Source of the DNA: Coxiellaceae bacterium
GTDB lineage: Bacteria; Pseudomonadota; Gammaproteobacteria; GCA-013414725
Direction of reading: 5' to 3'
Assembly: GCA_013414725.1 (NCBI GenBank)
Contig: CP058706.1
Location: forward strand, 1,390,324-1,399,453
Length of the DNA stretch: 9,130 nt
Below, one piece after another: positions 1 through 7,954 of this stretch. The position numbers and the translations under genes were made by a program. Numbering within the stretch: the stretch's first letter is position 1; each line of letters begins with the position of its first letter. The notes under the pieces are model-generated. The model searched no databases, was not told the DNA's origin, and saw only the letters and a list, made by a program, of their open reading frames with translations.

Positions 1-1065
1 CAAATTACCGATCGTTTTCCCGATGTATTAGAAATTACTGGGCCACATAATTATGAAGCAGTATTGAAAGCAGTACACAAACATTTACCGCCACAACATG
101 ATCCTTATATGAGCTTAATTCCACCGCAAGGCATTAAATTAACGCCAAGGCATTATGCTTATTTAAAAATTTCAGAAGGTTGTAATCACCGTTGCACGTT
201 TTGCATTATTCCATCCATGCGCGGCAAACTGGTGAGCCGTCCTGTTGGGGAAGTATTGCGTGAAGCAGAAAAGTTGGCGCAAGCCGGTGTGAAAGAACTA
301 TTAATTATTTCTCAAGACACCAGTGCTTATGGTGTTGATATAGAATATCGTGAGGACACTTGGCGCAATCAAACCTATCGTACGCATTTGGTGGATTTAG
401 CAACAGCATTGGGTGAATTAGGCATTTGGGTGCGAATGCATTATGTTTATCCTTATCCACATGTTGACCAAATTATTCCATTAATGGCAGAGGGCAAGAT
501 TTTGCCTTATTTAGACGTGCCATTTCAACACGCTAGCCCAGCTGTATTAAAAGCCATGAAACGTCCTGCCAATAGCAGTAATAATTTAGCTAGAGTACAA
601 GCATGGCGTGCTATTTGTCCTGAGTTAACAATTCGCAGTACCTTTATTGTTGGTTTTCCTGGCGAAACAGAGGCTGATTTCGAACAATTGTTAGAGTTTA
701 TTGAAGCGGCGCAGTTAGACCGCGTTGGCTGTTTTAAATATTCTCCAGTAGAAGGTGCGAAAGCCAATGATTTGCCTAATCCGGTTCCTGAAGAAGTTAA
801 ACAAGCACGTTGGGAACAATTTATGGAACTCCAAGCCCACATCAGCGCTGAGCGTTTGCAGCAAAAAGTTGGCAAAACAATCCAAGTCATAATTGATGCA
901 ATCGAAGACGATACGGTGGTTGCACGCAGTGCTGCTGATGCCCCAGAAATCGATGGTAAGGTTTATTTTGCTAATACAGCTGGATTAAAAGTTGGCGATT
1001 TCACCAACGTCGTTATTGACGAAGCTGACGAATATGATTTGTTTGGGCATGTAGTCAGTAAATAA
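1..1065 (+). CDS. rimO: Ribosomal protein S12 methylthiotransferase RimO, 5'-truncated by the window edge
   Basis: RimO is a radical-SAM iron-sulfur enzyme that adds a methylthio group to a conserved aspartate of ribosomal protein S12. The reading frame is open from base 1, so the gene starts outside the window. 354 codons are visible; family members are about 440 residues, so roughly 90 N-terminal residues (most of the MTTase domain) are missing. In fragment numbering the radical-SAM cluster motif CNHRCTFC is at 61-68, preceded by YLKISEG, and is followed by [10 protein letters not shown] and [14 protein letters not shown]. The C-terminal TRAM domain contains [14 protein letters not shown] and ends [15 protein letters not shown]. 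The near-identity of many blocks to E. coli RimO, as I remember it, separates it from the related tRNA enzyme MiaB. The TTG at 64 is an internal codon, not the start. No frameshift is seen in this gene. It is convergent with the large gene at 1341-6751. Confidence 0.97.
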   Translation, partial: QITDRFPDVLEITGPHNYEAVLKAVHKHLPPQHDPYMSLIPPQGIKLTPRHYAYLKISEGCNHRCTFCIIPSMRGKLVSRPVGEVLREAEKLAQAGVKELLIISQDTSAYGVDIEYREDTWRNQTYRTHLVDLATALGELGIWVRMHYVYPYPHVDQIIPLMAEGKILPYLDVPFQHASPAVLKAMKRPANSSNNLARVQAWRAICPELTIRSTFIVGFPGETEADFEQLLEFIEAAQLDRVGCFKYSPVEGAKANDLPNPVPEEVKQARWEQFMELQAHISAERLQQKVGKTIQVIIDAIEDDTVVARSAADAPEIDGKVYFANTAGLKVGDFTNVVIDEADEYDLFGHVVSK

Positions 1066-1067
1066 AT

Positions 1068-1148
1068 GTAGGGTGGATCAAGCGAAGCGGATCCACCATT
1101 CCTTTGGCAATATGTTTTGGTGGATCCGCTTCGGTTGATCCACCCTAC
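1068..1148. repeat. REP/MITE-like inverted repeat, 31-bp arms
   Basis: The element begins three bases after the rimO stop codon. The left arm (1068-1098) and right arm (1118-1148) are inverted copies of 31 bp with one mismatch, separated by 19 bp. Each arm is itself a small hairpin, GGTGGATC/GATCCACC, around a loop with GCGAAG (CCGAAG where the right arm is mismatched). The element can therefore fold as one long cruciform or two short hairpins. No gene fits inside it. Its position suggests it may also help terminate rimO transcripts, but no U-tract follows, so that role is only inferred. GTAGGGTGGATC-type repeats are, from memory, dispersed in several gammaproteobacterial genomes. Confidence 0.85.
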
Positions 1149-1195
1149 GTAACTGTCAAGATTAGGTATTTCGCTGCAGGTGTAAAAATAAACCG

Positions 1196-1287
1196 CGTCA
1201 TCCCGCGGCGAAGACCGCGGGAACCAGTGCTATTCGATGGAGTGTGTATTGTCTGATCAATCCCGCGGTCTTCGCCGCGGGATGACG
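1196..1287. repeat. GC-rich palindromic repeat, 27-bp perfect inverted arms
   Basis: The arms at 1196-1222 and 1261-1287 are perfect inverted copies of 27 bp around a 38-bp centre. Within each arm CCCGCGG and CCGCGGG pair around CGAAGA, giving a nested hairpin. The arms are far richer in G and C than the surrounding DNA. The outer sequence CGTCATCCCGCGG resembles dispersed palindromes that I recall from several host-associated bacteria. It lies just past the end of the leftward large gene and may terminate or stabilise that transcript; this is inference. Confidence 0.85.
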
Positions 1288-1340
1288 TAGTGCTAAGACA
1301 TTGAAGTGAGTCTCTGTTGGTGTGACATTGTTGTGTTTGG

Positions 1341-2356
1341 TCATTTCATGCTACTGTTTTGAAGCAAAGCATTAGATGCCTCTTCGCTATCATCATTCTT
1401 TTTGGCTGAGTTCCAAAAGTTTTGATTATTGTTGCCAAATGATTCTGGCAAATATTCTTCATCTTCTTCAGGTGAGATTGAAAAAGGTTTAATAATGTTT
1501 TTGCAAATAATTTACCGCATCAGTAGGCCCTAGATGTCTGGCCAACAAATTAATTGATTCTTCTCGATATTCAAAGTCGAGATTTTTGTCGCGCGCCCAA
1601 GAGAGTAAGATTGTTACAATGGCTGCCAATTTTGTTGTGTCTGATTTTCGCCGCTGTAGTGATGTTTCTCCCGTATCTATTGTTAATGAAAATAGATCGC
1701 GTTGTTGATTGAATAGCCGCGGTAACAATCCTTCTGCCGCAGCTATTCGCGCCTTAAATGAATTGTCTTGTTGCATGAATTCTAGTGCTTTTTGAACACT
1801 TCCTCTTTATCGTAATCGATTACAAGAGCCATTATGTTCGAAATCTGATGTTCAGTTAGATCTAAGCTATTTATTGATTCTTCAAATTTTTTTCCTCATC
1901 TAAATGATTTATAAGATTAAATTTAATTCGCTTGATTCGTAAATCATTTGATAAGAATTCTTCTGGTGTTTGTTGGATAGTCTCCTGGCTTTAATGCGCA
2001 CGGATTCTGATTCATCTGTGTCCATGCATTGTAATAATGCAGACTCAATAATCTTCGAAAATTGTGGTATTATCATATATTCATGCAAGACATTAATAGA
2101 TTTTTTCGAACATTAGCGCATTTATCATTTTTTACTACCTTTAGTAAAGTGTTTATTTTGTTCTTGTAATGTGAAAGAGAATGAGAGTTGGTGTGGTCAT
2201 AATACATGCCTTTTAATGCTATAATACGCATAAATTGCATTTTAGAATGCAATAAATCCAAGGATTTTTCAGAGGTTATTGTTTCTAATATCTCTTCACT
2301 ATCTATATCAGGATAAAATTCAAGATTATCTGTGCAATCTAAACGATATAATGTAT
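1341..2356 (-). other. Large protein, HEAT-like C-terminal region and acidic tail
   Basis: With the six runs here corrected, the chain reads as helical pairs typical of HEAT/armadillo repeats. Examples are DKKHPLREKAIDTLYRL, MQFMRIIALKGMYYD, NVRKKSINVLHEYMI and SESVRIK followed by ETIQQTPEEFLS, in which the Asp/Val/Arg spacing recurs. After EEVFKKALEFMQQDNSFK and ARIAAAEGLLPRL comes a further helical block, then an acidic, Asn/Ser-rich tail, SPEEDEEYLPESFGNNN, ending NALLQNSSMK. A tail of this character would suit a C-terminal type IV secretion signal, but that is inference. Shift sites are at 2400-2405, 2101-2106, 1985-1992, 1887-1893, 1789-1793 and 1498-1502. Much of this segment appears non-coding if read in single frames. 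Confidence 0.5.
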
Positions 2357-5300
2357 CTATTGCTTTTTCTCGTAGCGGATGTTTTTTGTCCTGAATGCAT
2401 TTTTTAAGAGGACAATATGTTTTTCTAGATCATGATTTGTTATTGACCATTTTTCCAAAATACGGCTGTATATAATTAAATTTTGTGGATTATTATGAGA
2501 CAATTGATTAGTTTCATCTAAAACTTGATGTATTATTTGCCAATAGGGATTTATTTTTGAAGCAAGCAGTTCACGGTCTTTATGCTGGCCTGTAAGAGTA
2601 ATGGTGTGGTTTTCTTTTCGATGAAATCCGGTAGTTAATTTTATCTTTGTCAATTGATAACATAGAACATCCGTTGTTTTGTTATAAAATGAATTGGCAC
2701 TGAGATGGTTTGTTAATATCTTAAAGACAGTTTGAGCGCCAAGTTGGCGACAATTTTCAATATTTAACCGTCGTAAGTTTGGTAAAAATCTAAGTAACTC
2801 AATTAACTCACCATCATCAATGACTTCACAGCCAGCAAGATCCAGCTCTTCCAAAGTATCAGTATTATTATTGTCAGTGGTGGTTCGTTTTGCAGTCGCT
2901 TTAAGTAATTCAAGATAAAATCTTTGTTGGTTTTTGTTGTTTTCTTCGTTTTGGCGCAATTGTTGAAATGGTTTTTTATTGAAATAACTTAAGGGCAGTC
3001 TCAAGCTTGCCTGAAGATTGATAGGATTGATTGTTTGGGTTTTAATTTGTAGAAAGCTAGTGCTAGAATAAATTTTTCCATTTTTAGGGTTTGGCACATA
3101 AGCTTGTGGATCAAGTTGCATAAAATCTTGTGCATTGCGAATCCTGCCTTGCCAAAATTGATAAGAGAGCGCCACTATTGGGTCCAAGCTTTGCAATGTC
3201 TTTTCATAAGTCAAGCGAGATGGGTGATTTAGAAAGTGTTGCTGCAATAAATGTAACCGTTCTGATGTGCACAGTGTCACATTAGCATCGAGATCAACTA
3301 ATGCCGTCTGTGTGACTGGAAGTAAAGTTTTAAAAATGACATTGATTTGTTTTAGTTGTTTTTGCCAGAAATAATAAGTCTCTTGAGTGTCTAATAGTTG
3401 GAGATATGACAATACTCGTTCATTAAACAACCATTGTTGCCCTGGTAATAAATATATCATTGTTTTAATGTTTAATAAGTCAGAATTGATTACAGTCTGT
3501 TTAGTAAAAATCCCTGTTGTTGTAAACGATGTGAAGCGACAAAACTATGGCCATTATCGAATGAGTAAAGTGATGTTCTGCTGGTCTCTTGTTGATGCTC
3601 AATATTGAAATTGAATGGGTTGGCATCTTCAAAAGGGATAGTGTAAGTCAAAATCCAATGCTGTCCATATTGCACACGGTCAATTTCTTCTAACCAGGAA
3701 GGGTTTTGTTGCATTACTGTAGCAAGTGACTGGCCTGGCACTGCACGAGAAAGCCAACAATAATAAATGCCAATGGTTTGATTACGATCGTCAATGTAGG
3801 TCAATTTAACAGGCCAACCAGGTGCTAATAAACAATGGCCACCCAGCAAACGGTGCCAATGCTCAACGGCAAATTCACGTCCTAGCAGGGTTTCTCGATT
3901 GCCTTGTTTCCATTTTAGATAGAATGCAGTGCCTTGCCATTCAAATTGACTGATTTGACAATGATTGGCTGACATCACATTGCCAACGAATTGTTGCCGT
4001 GAAAAAGCTGTTTAACTATTTCAGCTGGTAGGTATTGATTTTTGTTTAAGCTAGGAAGTCCCTCTATTCGGCAGCTGGATTTTTCTTCTACTGTAAGCGA
4101 CTGTAGCTGGGTCAACCATTGCTGCATCTCTGTTGCATAGACAGGTGACCAACCACAAGCACTTGGACAATCGGGTATGGCGGTAAATAAAGCTAGTTGT
4201 AAAATTGAGAGGTCATTGTAATGTTGTATAAATTGATTATAGCGTTGTTGTAAAAATGTTCGCAATAAGGATTGTAATAATTTAGGGTAATTGCCTGGTT
4301 GGCTTGGTGGAATATTGCCAAGACTTTGCTGCAAGGGAAGCCAAATTCCATCATACAATAATTGTAATGTTATTAAGGCTGCTGCATTAAAATCAGATTT
4401 GCTGAGATTGTTGAAACAAGTTTCAATGGCTTCCCATAATTCACTAATAACGGAATTTCCCAGAGAAAAGACTTTTTGATTCTTTTAGCAGTGAAACAAA
4501 ATGTTTATTTTGCGGCAAACTCTGTTGATTAATCTGCCATATCATTGCTAAATAAAAAAGGACGGCTTGTGCGTTTTTGCATAAATCTTCTAGCAAATGA
4601 TTGTTGTTAGGGTGGTTTTTGAGTATGGCTATCCAAGTGGGATTCAGTTCTTTCATTGCTTCAACGCAATATTGCCGTAAACATTGCTCTAAGGCTGTCC
4701 AGGAGTGGCAAACTACAGTAATGGAATTGGCCGATTTAACTTTTTACTGGACTTGTTTAGTGCATTTAATAAACCATTGCTAATCCAAGGTTTTATTGAA
4801 ATAGTAGTTTGCTCAAGCCATAGAACTTGCAACAATGCTTTTAGACGATTTTGTCCAGCCATCGCCAGCCCATTAGGCTCATAAAGTAGCGATAATAAGA
4901 GGGCCAGAAATTCTGCGCTGTAGTGTGATTCATGAACTATGCCAGTGATTCGTTGTCGTACCCAAGTTTTCATAAGATCGGCAAGGCAACTAGTTAAACT
5001 TTTCGGAAGGCCAATGTTTTGCTGATTTAACAGGCCATGAGATGCTTGGGATAGTCTTGCAACATTTTTCTTGATATAATTGAGTGGCAATTGACCATAA
5101 TGCCAATGATTTTAACCATTCTTTGGTTGCATGCTGTGGCAGCGGCAAACTATAGCTTCGACAAAAATTTTTAGCAATTTGTTGACGTTTTCTGGGGTCA
5201 GTTGTGTTGCCAATGTATCTTGAAACTGATCAAATAACGGTTTACCTTGTGCACTACCGGCGAGATATTGTGTTGCTAACAGGCTGAAAGCCAACGGAAA

Positions 5301-6751
5301 CCGAGCATCGTCAGGAGAAAGGCAGAGGTCAACTGTCCATGTGGCCAATGCAACTGGATGTTGTAGCAATAATAAAACATCATTCTCATTAATTGAATTT
5401 TGTTCAGGCAACAAGAGTTGATTCAAATTTCCTTGGTCTATATGCAGGCCACAGCATTGAGGAGAAAATGGTTCCATTGCCAAGGATCCCCTATATTTAA
5501 CAAGTGTTCATGCAATTGTTTTACTAGCGCTTGAAAATAGGGGTGTAAACGATATTCTGGTTTTGCAAGTAATAAAGCGATTTCTAAATCAGAAAATTGA
5601 TACATATCACCACGTGCATGCGAGCCTGCCACTAGAAAACACCATTCACACGGGGCATCCCCTAGTTGTTTAGCGATGATAGTAATAGCGTTGGATAATA
5701 TGCCTAAAATACCTGATTGATAGGTAGATAAAGCGCTAACCAGTGGATCATTGTTCTCGGCTATTTTAAGGCGTAGTTTTTCTAGTTGGGCTCGTTGTTG
5801 ATACCATAGTGAATTTTCTATAGTTGCAGCTGATGGGGCAGCATATTCTTTTGAACGCGAGGGTATTGAATCAACGCATAACTGCATTCAGTAAAAGGTT
5901 TAATATCATCAGCATCGAAACGTGATAAGCAGATATTGGGGAATTGATTTGCTTTTGCGATGATGGGGTTTAAGTAATTGGCGATATTATCTTTTAAAAT
6001 TTTTCCGTTTGGTTCAGCTCTTGTTCAATGGTGAAAACATCAACACCTTTGTTTTGTAAATATCTTTTGTATTGCCTTTGTAAGCCAATAATATAATTTT
6101 GCATTAATAATCGTTTTTGCTCAGGGCGGCGTAGTTGATATTGATTAAAATGCAATAAAGCCATTTCCAGTTCTGTTTTTAAACTGGCATGTTCAGTGGT
6201 TGGGGAGAGTGAATAGGCTGAGTTTGCATGCCATAATGCTGTTGTATCATGCCCATTAGCTAAATAAATTTGGCTGATTTTATAAGATAATGTTGCTTGT
6301 TCAGCCGGGGTAAAATGACAAAAATCTATTTTTAATCGTTGGACTAATTTTCTTTCCCACTCTCTTTGTGTGACATGGCCTGGACTAGCTGATAGTCGTT
6401 GACAAATATTAGTGCGTTGCACTTCATTCGAGTTTGGAAAAATTCAAGTAATAAATTGATTAATTTGGGTGTGGCTGTGTCGGGATTATATTCACCTACC
6501 AGTGTAACCAAGGTTTGACAAAATTCACTGTACTTTTGCCAGGGCATGATTTTATCTTGCATTAATTCAAACCAATTAATGGCAATCAGCTGATTTAATC
6601 TTTTAAGATAAGGTGGAAGTGTTAATTGATTGGACAGCCATGCATGGGAATATAATGCCAACATGTCAATTAATGCAGAAAACTCCTCAAAGTTGAGGGT
6701 TTTCTCAAGTTGTACTTCAATTTGTTGATAATAATTGGATGAATGCAACAT
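1341..6751 (-). CDS. Giant multidomain protein: NTase + kinase-like fold + LRR + HEAT (about 1,808 aa, frameshifted as printed)
   Basis: As printed the region is a chain of short overlapping frames, but the protein runs smoothly across every junction once a base is restored. The 17 shift sites (+ strand) are: 6438-6442, 6000-6004, 5887-5889, 5465-5491 (C4 or A4), 5163-5172, 5065-5069, 4741-4745, 4473-4477, 4466-4469, 4002-4006, 3506-3510, 2400-2405, 2101-2106, 1985-1992, 1887-1893, 1789-1793 and 1498-1502. Fifteen need +1; those at 5065 and 1498 need +2 or -1. Examples of healed joins are LLLEFFPNSNEVQ, EKILKDNIANY, KQLFSRQQFVGN, QQQGFFTKQTVINS and NVRKKSINVLHE. The total then comes to a whole number of codons ending at TGA 1341-1343. 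The start ATG at 6751 lies 12 nt after the DUF503 stop; AGGAG about 15 nt before it is a weak ribosome site. Function is unknown. Similar nucleotidyltransferase plus kinase-like giants are, from memory, found in Legionellales and Chlamydiae. True decay cannot be wholly excluded. Confidence 0.75.
2357..3489 (-). other. Large protein, post-kinase helical region and leucine-rich repeat
   Basis: This segment joins the preceding domain through GFFTKQTVINSDLLNIKTMI once the run at 3506-3510 gains a base, so the ATG at 3460 is internal rather than a start. Helices follow (TQETYYFWQKQLKQINVIF, CTSERLHLLQQHFLNHPSR). At roughly residues 1302-1340 the stretch LEELDLAGCEVIDDGEL and then LPNLRRLNIENCRQLGA are two consecutive leucine-rich repeats of the cysteine-containing (F-box/AMN1-like) class, pattern LxxLxLxxCxxxxD. 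Such repeats normally bind proteins. A Lys/Arg/Thr/Asn-rich linker (TAKRTTTDNNNTDT) precedes them. This is the longest uninterrupted frame of the gene, 367 codons. Confidence 0.55.
3490..3990 (-). other. Large protein, kinase-like domain (PI3K/HipA-type fold, tentative)
   Basis: The segment starts near FEWQGTAFYLKWK, a beta strand pair carrying a lysine in the place expected for the nucleotide-binding lysine. It continues through GREFAVEHWHRLLGGH, IYYCWLSRAVPGQSL and WILTYTIPFEDANPFNF. The last holds D-x4-N (DANPFN), the spacing of a kinase catalytic loop, and SFDNGHSF 25-30 residues later supplies an aspartate in the position of the DFG metal-binding residue. From memory, giant proteins of Chlamydiae and Legionellales have EDGKPDN and DNDHAF at these points. 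The two key acids and the asparagine are kept, while the lysine/aspartate within the loop is changed. Protein or lipid kinase, or pseudokinase, cannot be decided by eye. Confidence 0.5.
3991..5111 (-). other. Large protein, central helical linker region
   Basis: This stretch is a long run of amphipathic helices with no motif that I recognise. Frame-following gives joins such as ATKEWLKSLALWSIATQLYQ across a false in-frame TAA at 5113-5115. Further joins are YQEKNVARLSQAS, SSKKVKSANSITVV, KESKKSFSLGNSVI and SELWEAIETCFNNLSK leading into LQLLYDGIWLP. Shift sites are at 5065-5069, 4741-4745, 4473-4477, 4466-4469 and 4002-4006. In the remembered relatives this interval links the nucleotidyltransferase to the kinase-like domain. 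No membrane segments are evident, so a soluble protein is expected. Confidence 0.5.
5112..5993 (-). other. Large protein, GlnD/DUF294-type nucleotidyltransferase domain
   Basis: About residues 377-391 read GSHARGDMYQFSDLE. This fits the nucleotidyltransferase-fold signature, in which a GS pair is followed about ten residues later by an acidic pair (D389 and E391) that binds metal. The hydrophobic strand CEWCFLVA precedes it and IALLL follows, as expected for the core strands. Relatives include PII uridylyltransferase and DUF294 proteins. Just downstream, YFQALVKQLHEHLLNIGD and GLHIDQGN look like the region after the core in large NTase proteins of intracellular bacteria. Both catalytic acids are present, so the domain could be active. 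Three shift sites fall here: 5887-5889, 5465-5491 and 5163-5172. Nucleotide and target are unknown. Confidence 0.7.
5994..6751 (-). other. Large protein, N-terminal helical/TPR-like segment (about residues 1-253)
   Basis: The first part (6751 to about 6420) is helical and has no motif I recognise. After the T-run shift at 6438-6442 the chain continues as VQRTNICQRLSASPGHVT. Around residues 145-175 the stretch ISQIYLANGHDTTALWHANS has the spacing of a tetratricopeptide helix pair, and it is followed by charged helices (RRPEQKRLLMQNYI, QRQYKRYLQNKG). The segment ends at a TAA (5994-5996) that disappears if the A-run at 6000-6004 (T on the + strand) gains a base, giving EKILKDNIANYLNP. TPR assignment is by eye only. 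It probably acts as a protein-binding scaffold. Confidence 0.5.
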
Positions 6752-6763
6752 AAAATGTAAGGG

Positions 6764-7057
6764 TTAAACTCCTGACAAAATCTCTTGCTGCACGTTGGTA
6801 ATTTCAAATTCCCCCTGCATGCTTTCAATTTTAGCCATGAGTTTGCTTTGTAATTGCTGTAAATAATTAGCATCATTGCTGACAGTAGTGATGCCTATTG
6901 TGGCCAATTGCCATAAATCATGGTGTTCAACCTCGGCAACTGCGGCGTTGAAATGACCGCGTAAGTTTTGAATCAAGGATTGAATAATACGGCGTTTGCC
7001 TTTGAGGTTTTGGTTAGAAGGCAAGCGAAGGGTAATTTTATAAATGCCGACGTACAT
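6764..7057 (-). CDS. DUF503 family protein (YlxP-like)
   Basis: The product is a 97-residue protein of the DUF503 family. It begins MYVGIYKITLRLP and carries the family blocks NLKGKRRIIQSLIQNLR, FNAAVAEVEHHDLWQLA and TIGITTVSND. In other bacteria the gene often sits beside translation genes such as rbfA/nusA, and it is thought to bind RNA or ribosomes; the exact role is not established. The ATG at 7057 is chosen over a further upstream ATG at 7093 because the family starts here and AAAGGA lies 6 nt before it. The longer reading would start inside the terminator hairpin. The stop codon is 12 nt from the start of the large gene, so the two are probably co-transcribed. No frame error is seen. 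Confidence 0.88.
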   Translation of the reverse strand: MYVGIYKITLRLPSNQNLKGKRRIIQSLIQNLRGHFNAAVAEVEHHDLWQLATIGITTVSNDANYLQQLQSKLMAKIESMQGEFEITNVQQEILSGV

Positions 7058-7076
7058 GGAGAGTCCTTTCAAAAGT

Positions 7077-7106
7077 GGCACTGCTGCAGTCATAGGCAGC
7101 AGTGCC
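7077..7106 (-). terminator. Hairpin terminator after slyB, imperfect U-tract
   Basis: GGCACTGCTGC (7077-7087) pairs perfectly with GCAGCAGTGCC (7096-7106) around an 8-nt loop, starting 9 nt past the slyB stop. On the leftward strand it is followed by ACTTTTGAAAGG, so the U-tract is only four long and offset by two bases. It is likely a leaky rho-independent terminator of slyB. No separate promoter is visible before the DUF503 gene, so read-through may feed DUF503 and the large gene. Confidence 0.65.
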
Positions 7107-7115
7107 TAGATGAGA

Positions 7116-7580
7116 TTAAGCTGGGATGATACGAGAAGGTGTACCGCCTGAGCCGAGAATGACCATGACATGTTGGCCTACGCTCAATTGAGTATCGGAA
7201 CCTTGGACGATGGATAACATGTTGCCATTACTGGTTTTAACGATGTATTCCATTCCAGTCTGTTTTGATAACTGTTTTTCAGTGGCATTGCCGAGCAGAC
7301 CGCCAGCCAATGCACCGGCCACACCACCGATAATATTGACCGCAGTACTACCTCCGATGGTAGAACCCGCAGCTGCACCAGCCACACCGCCAGCAAGCCC
7401 GCCGGTGCCGGTATTATTCGAAACCTGAACAGGGCGCGCATTAATAATAGTGCCAGCCACTACTTTGTTAGTGGTGCCCACGTTAGAAGCATTGTAATTG
7501 TTCGCCGAAATATTGGGGGCGCAACCAGCTATCCAACTGGTAGTGAAGATTACCAAGAACAAACCCATTAATTTTTTCAT
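7116..7580 (-). CDS. slyB: Outer-membrane lipoprotein SlyB (glycine-zipper)
   Basis: The product is a 154-residue lipoprotein of the SlyB/Pcp family; E. coli SlyB is about 155 residues. The signal peptide MKKLMGLFLVIFTTSW is followed by lipobox IAGC, with lipidated Cys20. The mature part has AGTIINARPVQVSNN, the family hallmark block, then a glycine-zipper region of alternating Gly/Ala (GGLAGGVAGAAAGSTIGG and GGVAGALAGGLLGNAT) expected to form the membrane hairpin. A C-terminal beta domain follows: TGMEYIVKTSNGNML and LSVGQHVMVILG. SlyB supports outer-membrane integrity and is PhoP-regulated in enteric bacteria; no PhoP box was recognised here. The ATG at 7580 is preferred to 7628 because it directly begins the signal peptide and has AGGTGG just upstream. 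It is monocistronic or leaks into DUF503. Confidence 0.93.
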   Translation of the reverse strand: MKKLMGLFLVIFTTSWIAGCAPNISANNYNASNVGTTNKVVAGTIINARPVQVSNNTGTGGLAGGVAGAAAGSTIGGSTAVNIIGGVAGALAGGLLGNATEKQLSKQTGMEYIVKTSNGNMLSIVQGSDTQLSVGQHVMVILGSGGTPSRIIPA

Positions 7581-7619
7581 GCTACCACCTTTGTTGTGCA
7601 ATAGTTGAACAAGTTTGTT

Positions 7620-7648
7620 ATTATCCATTTTGTGGCCCGTTGATACAA
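7620..7648 (-). promoter_or_regulatory. Probable sigma-70 promoter of slyB
   Basis: On the leftward strand TTGTAT (7643-7648) and GATAAT (7620-7625, five of six consensus bases) are separated by 17 bp. Transcription would begin near 7613 and leave a leader of about 33 nt before the slyB ATG. The site sits in the gap between the yhbY stop and slyB. The -35 element is weak (three of six). Confidence 0.45.
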
Positions 7649-7658
7649 GCTAGTAGTT

Positions 7659-7933
7659 CTATTTATCTGGGTTGGCTTTGTAAATGACGATTGTATGTCC
7701 GATATGTTGAATCAACTCAGCTTGATGAAATTCGCAGATTGCGGCAGTGACTTGCTTAAGATATTCTCTGTCGCGCGTATTAATGCGAATTTTAATCAGT
7801 TCATGATGTAGTAGCGCATTGGCAATTTCTTGCTGAACATTGTCAGTCAGGCCGTGTTGGCCAATTAAAACGACTGGTTTTAGCGAGGGGGCTCGTTTGC
7901 GCAGTTGTTGGAAAAAGGATCATTTCTTTTCAT
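7659..7933 (-). CDS. yhbY: YhbY, CRM-domain RNA-binding protein (one frameshift as printed)
   Basis: YhbY is a single CRS1-YhbY (CRM) domain protein that binds the pre-50S ribosomal particle. The frame reads QQLRKRAPSLKPVVLIGQ then HGLTDNVQQEIANALLHHEL, IKIRINTRDREYL and ends IGHTIVIYKANPDK. The GQHG sequence is the GxxG RNA-binding loop of the domain. The N-terminus is out of frame: ATG at 7933 gives MKRNDPF and then a stop within 17 codons. Adding one base to the five-base run at 7912-7916 gives MKRNDPFFQQLRKRA and a 91-residue protein, the family length. An in-frame ATG at 7942 is an alternative start; neither has a good ribosome site. The gene is divergent from rlmE-ftsH, an arrangement shared with E. 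coli. The defect is more likely a base-calling error than a mutation. Confidence 0.85.
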
Positions 7934-7954
7934 GGTTATCATAGGTGTATAGTT

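Noticed and set aside
525..890. Leftward open frame of 121 codons inside rimO
   Set aside because: It is the antisense shadow of a well-conserved rimO segment; the translation has no family features.
3387..3608. Rightward 73-codon frame within the large gene
   Set aside because: It is opposite to a join where the leftward protein continues smoothly, and it has no recognisable features.
5113..5115. TAA in frame with the next fragment, suggesting a true nonsense mutation in the large gene
   Set aside because: A different frame between 5163 and 5069 reads ATKEWLKSLALWSIATQLYQ, which is a better continuation, so two flanking shifts explain the stop.
1341..6751. Reading the fragments as separate small genes in an operon
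   Set aside because: The fragments lack ribosome sites, start inside domains, and join in sensible helices or motifs across each break.
6670..6876. Leftward 68-codon frame bridging DUF503 and the large gene
   Set aside because: It overlaps both clearly better frames, and its sequence shows no motif or ribosome site.
7184..7441. Open frames on both strands inside slyB
   Set aside because: They arise from the Gly/Ala-rich glycine-zipper codons in other frames; slyB itself has signal peptide, lipobox and family blocks.
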